Shown here in pieces: positions 7,057 through 14,366 of a stretch of 14,578 nucleotides of DNA; position 1 is the stretch's first letter, and each line of letters opens with the position of its first letter. Position numbers and translations under genes: made by a program. Origin of the DNA: Prasinococcaceae sp. CCMP 1430 (taxonomy: Eukaryota > Prasinodermophyta > Palmophyllophyceae > Prasinococcales > Prasinococcaceae); NCBI GenBank assembly GCA_013416795.1, contig RQSC01000015.1, positions 12,381 through 26,958 of the forward strand, written 5' to 3'. The notes under the pieces were generated by a model that was given only the letters and a program-made list of their open reading frames with translations, had not been told where the DNA came from and ran no database searches.

Positions 7057-8208
7057 TCAACTAACACAACGGGTGTCCTGTTTGCGGCGTATCGCGCGCG
7101 TCGCGCCTCCCTCGCCTCGCACGCGGCGTCCGCACCGATTTCTAGCTTTTTCGTGGGCCACGTCGACCGCGTGGTGCGACTGGCGCGCCTCGCTCCTCTC
7201 GCTCGCTCCGTGCGTGGCGTCTGCATAGACGCCAAGCGTTTGCGTGGGACTCACTCGCATGCAGCCTGCGCGGACGCCTACGCGACGCAGAGTCGATGCG
7301 CGCGATGGAGCCCCGTCTGCGCTGTCTGCAGCGCTCGCGCCGTATACAAGCTGCAGGCATGCCGCCTGCCGTTCGTTCATCACCCAAATCATGGGCGTCG
7401 AGCGGAAGAGGCCGCACAAAGCGTTCCCCCCGTCGGCGCCCTCGTCGATCAGGAGCCGCACGCACCCGACTCGGCCGTCTCGAAGTGCCAGCGACAAGGC
7501 AGTGTAGCCATGGGCATCTGTGGCCTCCATGTCGGCACCGGGTGCATCCAGCAGCCGCGACAGGCAGCGGGGATGTCCTCGCATCGCTGCGATCATGATT
7601 GCATTCCTGAGGAGGAGCTTGTCAGTGGCATTGGCTGTGGCCCCCCGATCGAGAGCAAGGCCCATTAGCAGCGCGTCGCCGTGCCACACAGCTGTTCGCA
7701 GGACCTCGTCGGCGCTTGCGTACACCAGGAGCAACTCGAAGACCGCATGGAGGAATGTTTCCGTCACTTCGCGCGCGTAGCACGCCTCGCTCGCCTCGCG
7801 GGCTACATCCCAACCGACGTTGAACCTTCTCGAGGCGCACGCGAAGGCTTCCCACGCGGCGGCGCGCTCTGTGCGGTTGCAACTGCTTCTCTCGCCTCCG
7901 TCGCTCTCGCACGGCCGAGTCGTCGGTGATTCGAGTTTTTTTTCAAGCGTCTGCAAGACCTTGAGCAACGACTGCATTGCCACGCCGAGCGTCCTCTCCA
8001 AGACGCCATTCTCGCGGCCCGCCTGGCTCGCCTCGTGCGCGGTGTGCGCATCGACGCCCGGTGTTCGCACCGTCGCGCGCGTCTCGCGCGCCGCCTCCAA
8101 GAGGGCAGCGCGTGTTCTGCTTTCACAGCCGGAGCTGCTGCCAGAATTGCTGCGGGTGCCGGCGCCCGTGCTGCTGCTGCCGCCGCCGGCACTGTTGCCC
8201 GCGGCCAT
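7057..8208 (-). CDS. Ankyrin-repeat protein
   Basis: Ankyrin repeats are 33-residue helical pairs that bind protein partners; the partner here is unknown. The 383-residue frame starts at the ATG at 8206-8208 (MAAGNSAGGGSSS). It has a Gly/Ser-rich N-terminus (1-30), an Arg/Glu-rich stretch with a short amphipathic helix (about 70-93), and about four ankyrin repeats at residues 166-300. The clearest reads HGYTALSLALRDGRVGCVRL then LIDEGAD; the one before contains IMIAAMRGHPRCLSRLLDA. A motif of the form DVAREASEACYAREVTE (133-149) recurs loosely near residues 52-66 and again in another frame at the 3' end. The last 80 residues look like translated shadow sequence (Arg-rich), so the true C-terminus may differ. 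Codon GC3 is lower than in the CREG and citrate synthase genes. No introns are evident. Confidence 0.75.
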   Translation of the reverse strand: MAAGNSAGGGSSSTGAGTRSNSGSSSGCESRTRAALLEAARETRATVRTPGVDAHTAHEASQAGRENGVLERTLGVAMQSLLKVLQTLEKKLESPTTRPCESDGGERSSCNRTERAAAWEAFACASRRFNVGWDVAREASEACYAREVTETFLHAVFELLLVYASADEVLRTAVWHGDALLMGLALDRGATANATDKLLLRNAIMIAAMRGHPRCLSRLLDAPGADMEATDAHGYTALSLALRDGRVGCVRLLIDEGADGGNALCGLFRSTPMIWVMNERQAACLQLVYGASAADSADGAPSRASTLRRVGVRAGCMRVSPTQTLGVYADATHGASERSEARQSHHAVDVAHEKARNRCGRRVRGEGGATRAIRRKQDTRCVS

Positions 8209-8284
8209 CGTCGCCCGTCCGGCCGCGCGAGCCAGCGCTCTCGTGCGCGCCCCTGCCGCACTCCCGCGACTTGGCCGGGGGCCG

Positions 8285-8285
<1 letters not shown>

Positions 8286-8318
<33 letters not shown>
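8286..8318. repeat. Run of 33 G
   Basis: An uninterrupted homopolymer of 33 G on the plus strand is followed by CA and five more G. It lies 78 bases upstream of the ankyrin start codon. Homopolymers this long are unreliable in assemblies, so its length should not be trusted. Confidence 0.95.
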
Positions 8319-8321
<3 letters not shown>

Positions 8322-8429
8322 GGGGAGAGGGTCTCCTGAGCAGCGGCGTCGCAGGTCAGGGCAAAAGGACGGCACAGGCCGCCGCGCGTCGCCTGCAGCG
8401 TCAGCTTTGGCGCCTGCGCCCGGCGCGCG

Positions 8430-8430
8430 N
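8430..8430. other. Ambiguous base (N)
   Basis: This is the only undetermined base in the window, inside GCGCGCGNGGTG and 112 bases after the G-run. It marks low-confidence sequence between the ankyrin gene and the next leftward gene. Confidence 0.95.
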
Positions 8431-8459
8431 GGTGCCCATCGAGGCGCGCTCGGCCGCGC

Positions 8460-8741
8460 TCACTCGTCCGCGGGCGCGTCCGCGGGCGCGTCCTCGCGCG
8501 CGACGGTGGCGTCCGCGCCGGTGGCCTTGTCGCCCGCGCCGGCGGGCGGGGCCTCCGTCTTCTTGTGCGAGAGCAGCTGCGCTTGGATCTTCTTGCGCAT
8601 CGCCTCGAGCTCGGCCTTCTTGGCCGCGGCAGCCTCGCGCATCCTGCGCCGCTCCGCGAGCTTGGGATCCTCGGGAGCGGCGCGCGCCTGCGCGAGCAGC
8701 TTCTCCTGGATGCGGCGCTTCATCGCGGCGGCCTCGGCGGC
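8460..8741 (-). CDS. Terminal exon of an unrecognised Ala/Lys/Glu-rich coiled-coil protein
   Basis: The 93-residue frame begins AAEAAAMKRRIQEKLLAQAR directly after a CTCCACAG acceptor and ends at TGA. Two similar helical segments are visible, MKRRIQEKLLAQ and MRKKIQAQLLSH, separated by a charged ERRRMREAAAAKKAELEA helix. An acidic Ala/Asp-rich tail (EDAPADAPADE) follows. Near-complete use of G/C at third positions and the clean phase-0 acceptor support coding. I do not recognise the family. The upstream intron is T-rich on the plus strand (AACAAACAAAC on the minus). No convincing preceding exon is found in 8745-9140, although one should exist there or overlap the protease promoter region. Confidence 0.65.
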   Translation of the reverse strand, partial: AAEAAAMKRRIQEKLLAQARAAPEDPKLAERRRMREAAAAKKAELEAMRKKIQAQLLSHKKTEAPPAGAGDKATGADATVAREDAPADAPADE

Positions 8742-8744
8742 CTG

Positions 8745-9151
8745 TGGAGCGAGCGCGCGCGCGAAAGTGGTCGTTTTTTGTTTGTTTGTTTTTGGTATGT
8801 GGGTGAGGTGGGGTGGGGTAGAGGTGGGGGGGCGCGGCGAGCCGCGGTTAGCGACGCAGGGGGTGGGAACGGGGGGTGGGGTTAAGGGAAGAAAGGGGAG
8901 TGCGGGGGAGGGAGCGGGCCACGTCGTGAGCGCGAGGCGTTTGGACCGGTCGGCAGTCGGCAGTCGGGCGGGCGGTGGCCAGCCGCGCGTGGCGCCAGCC
9001 TGCCCGAGACACAGGCGGGGCTGGCGCGCGTCCGAGGCCGCACGAATCCTGCGATCGACCCGACGCGCACCCACACACACGGTAGGCGTGCCGCGGAGCG
9101 ACCGCGGCCCAGAGCCGCGCGCAATCGCTGCCACTCAGGGCGTTGCGCGCG
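8745..9151. other. Intron and divergent promoter region
   Basis: On the minus strand, A/C-rich sequence (ACCAAAAACAAACAAACAAA) leads into the CTCCACAG acceptor of the coiled-coil exon. The plus strand has G-rich runs (8808-8900) and then GC-rich sequence up to the protease start. No coding exon can be supported, and the intron's donor was not identified. Confidence 0.45.
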
Positions 9152-11671
9152 ATGGAAATGTACCATCGAAGCACTGGGGTGCGGACCAGCTCGAACGGGG
9201 CCGACGCAGCGCGACCGCCTGCAGCGGAAGCGGGGGCAAGAGTGGCAAGGGCAAGCGGTGGCCGTGCCCGGCGGCGAGCTGTTCCTCGGAGGGGCGACGG
9301 TCTACTCTGCTCTGGCCGGCGCATCGGATGCGCGGCAGTCGCGTGCGTGTTTCCTCTGGCGGCGCCCCTGGCCATCCCGACGCTCGCCTCGAGGACCGGG
9401 AGCGCGCGGCGGCCTCTCCATGCGACGAGCCGCGCGGGCGTGCAGGCGGCCATGCCCTCCCAGTGCGCACCTCTCACTCTCGGCGACCACTCGCTGGTCT
9501 TCTGCAATGGCGAAGCGTATGCCGACGAGCACGGCTTGGACAAGCAGCGGCTCTCGGTGGCCGCGCTCAGCACCGCAGAGGACGAGTCCGAGATCGGCGG
9601 CGAGATGCTCGTGTCTGCTCCTGACGGTGCCAGGGCTGAGGAAATGTGCCTGTGGAGCAAGGAGGGGAGCACCGACGGGTCCAACCCGACTGCGCACGAC
9701 CGTCCAACCTGCCGCGATGTCGTGGCTGGCGAGGTGTACAACGGCGTCGTGCTGTGGGTCGACAACAAGCACCAGCTGTCGCACTTCGTTGCCACCTTCG
9801 GACACCACATGTCCATTCTGGAGATGAGCGTGTCGGTGGCCACCGCGGAGGCTGCCGTGCCACCCGGATACGTCGCGTTGCCCGTGGCCGCCGGCGCCGT
9901 GGGGATTGACCGCGTGGACCAGCGCGGACCCGAGCTTGACGGCCAGGTGACCATTCCAGCGCACGGTGGCGACGGCGTTGTCATCTTTAACATCGACACG
10001 GGGATCGACTGCAGCCATCCCGAGTTTCTCAACGCCGAGGGGACAGCATCGCGCTGCAAGGCCGCGTTCGACCGCTTCGCGAATACTGACTGCATCAACA
10101 ACGGCGGCAGCCATCCGTGCACCAGTGCGCTCGCCTATGCATGCGCGGAGGGTGAGAGCGGACAACAGTGCGCGTTCGATGATCACGCAGAGGGGCACGG
10201 GACCGCCACGGCCGCCAACGCGATTGGCCGCACCTTCGGCGTTGCACGCAACGCCGACGTGCGCGCAGTCAAGGTCTTCACCGGAGCCAAAGGCCTCGGC
10301 ACGGTCCAGGATGTGCTCACCGGCATGAACTACGTCGCCGCGATGAGGCTGCTTGACCCCAATACGCCATTCATTGCCGCAATGAGTTTGAGCGCGGACC
10401 ACAAATCGGTCGCGCTGAACGAGGGTGTCGAGAAGCTCACGAAGTTGAATGTGACGGTACGCTAGAGCCGCCCCCGGCCTCCCAGCCCCTCCCCCTCCGG
10501 GATACGCGCGTAGCCACAATAGGCTTGCTATCTGGTGGCTAGCGTGTGCATTCGCTCGGGTGCTCGCTTGCTCGCTCGCTACAGTGCTGAGAGCGCTTCT
10601 TTGCCGCCACGCGCCCTGACACCTCGCAATAGACGGCGGTACCCTCAGGAAATCACAATCTGTCGAACGCCTGCAATTTTTCGCCGGGGTCCTCCCCGGC
10701 AGGCATCACGGTGTCGTCCATAGATGCATTCACGGACCGCGTGAGTGACTTCGCAAACGTGGGCGACTGCGTGACCCTCTTCGCTGTGGGTGCTGCCGTC
10801 GCGTCCGCGCAGCCCGGCGGCGGCAGCACGAAGCTGTCTGGGACATCCTTTGCAGTGCCTGTCGTGGTGGGCATTGTGGCGCTGTACTTAGGCGAGTTCG
10901 TGGCCGCAGGTGCGCCTGTACCCGACCCGGCACGGGTGAAAGCCGACATGATACTGGCGGCAACTGACGGCGCCATCCCGGACCCAATGGGCTCTCCTAA
11001 CAAAGTCGCGTACGCCGTCTTCGCACAAACGGGGGTCACCTTGCCGCCAGACTCCGCCAGTGGGGGAGCGCCGCCTATGCACACGCCGCAGCCGTCCACC
11101 TCACAGCCGCAGCTCGCGCCGATCGCTCTCCCGACAACGGACGAGTCCTACCGTTGCACGCAATCCGACTGCAACGACAGCACGGCGCACAAGTGGGGCA
11201 CGAACTTTGATCGCAGCTGGAAGTTGTGCTACTGCGACTACCAATGCCTCGTTCACCTTGATTGCTGCGAAAACAGGGAGGCCATCTGTGGCGCCCAGCC
11301 TGAGGGCTTCGAAGAGGAAGATGACGGCGGCGGTGGCACCGTGATCGACGGCGACCAACCGTCTGCACATGGGACTTGCGCGACGCTGGGGAGTTGCGGC
11401 GAGGTGGTGACGAAGCAAGGCGGCGAACAGTGCGGATGTGCGTGCGTGTGTTGCCTCCCGCGCCCGGATGCGAGTGCCGCCCCTGGCCCCTCCGTGCCCC
11501 TTTTCGAGCTCCAAGCGAGCGCGCAAGCGCTGACACTCTGCGGAACACCCGCCGCGCCCTCACGCCTATCATCATATCCGGTGCATTGCAGGCGACACCC
11601 TATGTGTTGCTTATGACGACTGCTGCGAGGACTTTTGGTCGTACTGTGAGTCCTCAGACATCGCCCCGTGA
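9152..11671 (+). CDS. Secreted subtilisin-like serine protease (S8) with somatomedin B domains
   Basis: This is a peptidase of family S8, probably secreted. The exons are 9152-10456, 10633-11437 and 11592-11671, coding 729 residues. Catalytic Asp282 lies in FNIDTGID, His349 in EGHGTATAANA, oxyanion Asn442 in SGNHNLSNACNFSP, and Ser507 in LSGTSFAVP, so the protease domain is complete. Residues near 65-85 (IGCAAVACVFPLAAPLAIPT) resemble a signal sequence; with the ATG at 9152 it is internal, so the true start may be another exon. A possible propeptide lies between it and the catalytic domain. After a Pro/Thr/Ser linker come two SMB domains with the CxCxxxC-x5-CC-x5-C pattern: CYCDYQCLVHLDCCENREAIC, and one split by the second intron that ends CGCDTLCVAYDDCCEDFWSY then C. 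In animals SMB domains bind extracellular partners. The frame ends at TGA (11669), but a third SMB-like pattern follows in the same frame. Confidence 0.88.
10457..10632 (+). other. Protease gene intron 1
   Basis: The donor is GTACGC after AATGTGACG and the acceptor is TCGCAATAG, in phase 0. CCCTGAC about 13 bases before the acceptor could be a branch site, and the preceding bases are pyrimidine-rich. Splicing joins KLNVT to TAVPSGN and restores the oxyanion-hole region, which would otherwise be lost. An alternative donor three codons away (GTGACG at 10451) is possible. Confidence 0.85.
11438..11591 (+). other. Protease gene intron 2, inside SMB domain 2
   Basis: The donor is GTGCGTGC after CAGTGCGGAT and the acceptor is CATTGCAG, in phase 1. 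Splicing gives EQCGCDTLCVAYDDCC, a complete SMB core. CTGACAC occurs about 60 bases before the acceptor. Confidence 0.9.
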
Positions 11672-11786
11672 CGCCGTTGTGCGAGATGTCGGATGGAACG
11701 CTGGCTGGCAGCTCTACGGCACGAACGCATTCTGCAGCAGTGCCATTGCACCTCTGACTGTTGGGGTCACAACGATTGCTGGACAG
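11672..11786 (+). other. Candidate third SMB-like exon segment after an in-frame TGA
   Basis: Reading on in the protease frame past the TGA gives RRCARCRMERW, then ILQQCHCTSDCWGHNDCW, which reproduces the SMB spacing CxCxxxC-x5-C. The second Cys of the CC pair is Trp. The segment ends ACAG and is followed by GTAAGC at 11787, a consensus donor. A matching acceptor, TGTATTTTAG ending at 11998, would continue in phase and reach TAA at 12031-12033, adding one more Cys. Whether the segment is translated is unknown. Confidence 0.5.
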
Positions 11787-12038
11787 GTAAGCGAGGAGGC
11801 CGCGGCGCTGCTACGTCAGCGCACTGCTCTCGAGGAGCGCCAAAGAAGGTAACTCAGGGAGCGCTTGTTTCGAGGAGGCCGCGTGCGCCCCTGCTGTAAT
11901 TCTCTCGCACTGTGCAGTGCAGGGTCCAGGTTGGGGGTTGCGCGTGCACGCGTGCGTGCGCATATGCGTGACACTGCGTGTCCATGTCTGTATTTTAGTA
12001 TCGGCACGGCGCCGTAGTGGGCACTGTCTCTAACGAAG

Positions 12039-12911
12039 TCACGATCTTGCCGACGACGCGCCCGTCGCGGGCACTACGCTCTGGGCAGTCACTTGGTAGT
12101 GGTACGATGCGGGTGTGCCGCCGGTGTGCACGAACAAGAGCCTATGCTGATTGTCATACTTCCGCGACCTTGCAAGTGCAAGAAAACATGCTGCGGCCTT
12201 GCCCGTGTAGACGGGATCTAGGAGTACGGATTCGTGACGCGCAAACAACTCTGTGGCGCGGCTTGAAACCTCTGTCGGAATGCTGTAGCCCTCGCCAACG
12301 AAATCTTCATCGACGATGACGTCATCACGCCCAACGAGGGGTGGTCGCGACGCCGATGCAAAACCTGGGCCATTCGTGGTGGCGGCAAATTTGCGAAAGT
12401 GCGCGTCTTCGAGCGCATGGCACTTCGCGAGGATGAGGTCGGCCTTCGTTTCGTACGGAGCCTGAAATGGCGGGGAGATGTCGCAGCTGACGCCAATCAC
12501 GGGCGTGGTATCGCCGGCGGCACGAAGGCCCGTAAGCAGCCCGGCGTGCGTGCCACCTGTGCCACAGCACATGACAATGGCGGCGAATGCATTGAGGCCG
12601 TGGCTCTCTATGACCTCGAGCGCGATTCGGCAGCAGCCCAGCGCTCCCAAGTCGGTGCTCGCGCCTGGCGGGAGCGGGTATGGTCTGCGGCCACGCCTCT
12701 CGAGGTCACCACAGAGTGTCCGTAAGGTTTCTTCGGCGTCGGCACCGGGCTCCACTTGCTTGATAGTGTCAGCACCGAGCAATTTGATGAGATAGTTGTT
12801 GCCACCTGCATCCGCTGCGTACGAGTTCGGCACTGCAGACTCGTCGATCACAAGATGGCAATTCATGCCCTCGAGCTTGGCCGCAGCAAGCGCGAGGCGG
12901 CAGCAGTTGGA
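12039..12911 (-). CDS. D-cysteine desulfhydrase/ACC deaminase-like PLP enzyme, N-terminus missing
   Basis: The family are fold-type II PLP enzymes that degrade D-cysteine or 1-aminocyclopropane-1-carboxylate by elimination, releasing pyruvate and ammonia. Visible motifs are QSNCCRLALAAAKLEG near the start, YPLPPGASTDLGALGCCRIA, the phosphate-binding CCGTGGTHAGLLTGL, LLDPVYTGKAAA and the C-terminal LLFVHTGGTPASY. The usual QSNH reads QSNC here. About 75 residues that normally precede QSN, including the GGNKxRK segment with the PLP lysine, are absent. CCCCGCAG just before the TCC codon looks like an acceptor; the Gln of QSN would come from the previous exon. I searched the 12912-13200 stretch in all minus frames and saw no GGNK-like exon. 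The frame stays open to a Met at 12953 but that part has no resemblance. Codon use is less GC-extreme than in the left half of the window. The stop at 12039 lies close to the protease 3' end (convergent). Confidence 0.85.
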   Translation of the reverse strand, partial: SNCCRLALAAAKLEGMNCHLVIDESAVPNSYAADAGGNNYLIKLLGADTIKQVEPGADAEETLRTLCGDLERRGRRPYPLPPGASTDLGALGCCRIALEVIESHGLNAFAAIVMCCGTGGTHAGLLTGLRAAGDTTPVIGVSCDISPPFQAPYETKADLILAKCHALEDAHFRKFAATTNGPGFASASRPPLVGRDDVIVDEDFVGEGYSIPTEVSSRATELFARHESVLLDPVYTGKAAACFLALARSRKYDNQHRLLFVHTGGTPASYHYQVTAQSVVPATGASSARS

Positions 12912-13172
12912 CTGCGGGGGGCCAGTCGCAGCCTGCCGTTGTTGGTCGCGCACGCCGCATTGATTGAGACCAGGCGATGTCCGTCAGTCGACTATCACAA
13001 ACCCACAAAGTGTGAAAAAATTGCGTGGGACTGCAATACCATTGACGCATCGAGCAAAGGCACTCGCGCCGTTCTCGTATCGGCCAAGGATGCCGCAGGG
13101 AGCACACACTATGCATGCGCGCGCGCGCGAATGCATACACGTAGCGTACAAACACGACTAGCACACAGGCAA
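12912..13172. other. Spacer between the PLP-enzyme exon and the upstream secreted-protein gene
   Basis: Both flanking genes run leftward. The spacer is AT-richer than average and includes a GCGCGC run flanked by ATGCAT sequences (13110-13134). No exon is recognised. An intron of the PLP-enzyme gene probably starts in or beyond this stretch. Confidence 0.5.
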
Positions 13173-14366
13173 CTACAAGCAATGCACAGACACGTCCGTC
13201 CATAGCGTCCGATGCATCTGGTAGCGGCCCTCGGTCACCTCAAGGTCTTCAGTCACGAAGAGGCCGTCGTCGCTGTCCTCCCTTGTCTTAAGGTCGGCCA
13301 AGGTTTTGGCGCAGCCAACGTGGATCTCCGGAGAGCCGTCGGACTCCTCGACGGCCACGTCGGGGTGGACGGTCAGCGCCGTCGCGACCAGGGCGTCGCA
13401 CTGGCCTCCACTGCCGCATGCGGCGTCGCACGACAGCGTCACGTTCTTGGGCGCGAGGCGCGTGAGCGTGAAGGTGGCTTCGACGCTCCCCGCAGATTCC
13501 GAGTACCTGGTCGTGCCCACGTGACCTGCGGACGCAGGGGGGGGCTCGATGAAGATCTCGCCGAGCATATCGTCGAAGAACACGTCGCGCTCGGTGAAGG
13601 TGCACTTGATCTTGTCCGACCCCTCGAGCGGGAGGTATGCGTCAGTGACGATGTCCGCATTCCCCTCATACAGCACGCCGACGTGGTCGACGCCTGGGAG
13701 TGCCGTGGTCTTGTGAGACCCGTCGCTTCCCGTGCAGGTCACTTCGACCTCATGGGCGCCCGCCCATGTGGGCTCGCTGCTCATGGTGACCTTGATCGTG
13801 TCCAGGGTGAGCTTGTATATCCAGTCGATCGTGAAATAGTACCACGTACCTGTCTCGCCAGCTCCGTCGACGGGGGGGTCAGGTGCCGGTCCGTCGATGG
13901 GCACGAGTGCCGGACCGTCGGTGGGCACGGGTGCCGGACCGTCGGTGGGAAGAGGGCCTGGCGAGGACCCGCCGCTCGCGTAGCACTCCGACTGGCTGAT
14001 GCCGCCAGGGGCTAAAATGCCCGGCGTCCCGGGCTTCTTGACGCAGTCGCAGAAGCTCTCGAAGAGGAAGTTTGCCAGCGCGGGGTTGGTGACGTCGCAG
14101 TACCCAGTCGTGGACCCGAGGCCCTGGCAAGTCTTGATCCTGTGCACGTCGGCGATGCACTCGCAGGCAGAGACGCAGTCGCCGTCGTCCATGCACTTGT
14201 CGTCGGCGCTCCCGGACCCGCCGCGGCAGGGCATTCCCCCTCGCACAGCCTGCGCACCATGCGCCCTCGGCAGCGCGCAGACGAGGAGCGCCACACGCGC
14301 GAGCTTGAGGAGCAGACTCTGCGCGGGCTCTGCACTGGCCGCGGCGTCTGGGTGCGCAGCGCGCAT
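13173..14366 (-). CDS. Secreted Cys- and Pro-rich protein with Calx-beta/Ig-like C-terminal half
   Basis: The 397-residue frame starts at the ATG at 14366 (MRAAHPDAAAS); an in-frame ATG at 14402 is also possible. LLLKLARVALLVCALP followed by RAHGA resembles a signal peptide, so the protein is probably secreted or extracellular. A Cys-rich segment follows (CMDDGDCVSACEC through FESFCDCV), then a Pro-rich linker of three 8-residue PTDGPAPV-type repeats. The second half is beta-rich: WYYFTIDWIYKLTLDTIKV, EVEVTCTGSDG and RYSESAGSVEATFTLTRL, with NVTLSCDA after it. That last stretch resembles the start of Calx-beta or related beta-sandwich repeats; the resemblance is by eye only. LEVTEGR near the end looks like the start of another such repeat, and the frame stops soon after, so the 3' end may be cut short or continue through an intron. 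I do not recognise the protein as a whole. Confidence 0.7.
   Translation of the reverse strand: MRAAHPDAAASAEPAQSLLLKLARVALLVCALPRAHGAQAVRGGMPCRGGSGSADDKCMDDGDCVSACECIADVHRIKTCQGLGSTTGYCDVTNPALANFLFESFCDCVKKPGTPGILAPGGISQSECYASGGSSPGPLPTDGPAPVPTDGPALVPIDGPAPDPPVDGAGETGTWYYFTIDWIYKLTLDTIKVTMSSEPTWAGAHEVEVTCTGSDGSHKTTALPGVDHVGVLYEGNADIVTDAYLPLEGSDKIKCTFTERDVFFDDMLGEIFIEPPPASAGHVGTTRYSESAGSVEATFTLTRLAPKNVTLSCDAACGSGGQCDALVATALTVHPDVAVEESDGSPEIHVGCAKTLADLKTREDSDDGLFVTEDLEVTEGRYQMHRTLWTDVSVHCL
13881..13952. repeat. Three 24-bp in-frame repeats
   Basis: Three consecutive 24-bp units start at 13881, 13905 and 13929, each with a TGCCGG(A/T)CCGTCG core. They encode the Pro-rich 8-residue repeats (TDGPAPVP-type) of the secreted protein on the minus strand. 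Low divergence between units suggests recent expansion. Confidence 0.85.

Noticed and set aside
9302-10519. 405-codon minus-strand frame opposite the protease
   Set aside because: It is antisense to conserved protease codons, with His/Arg-rich composition and no recognisable motif.
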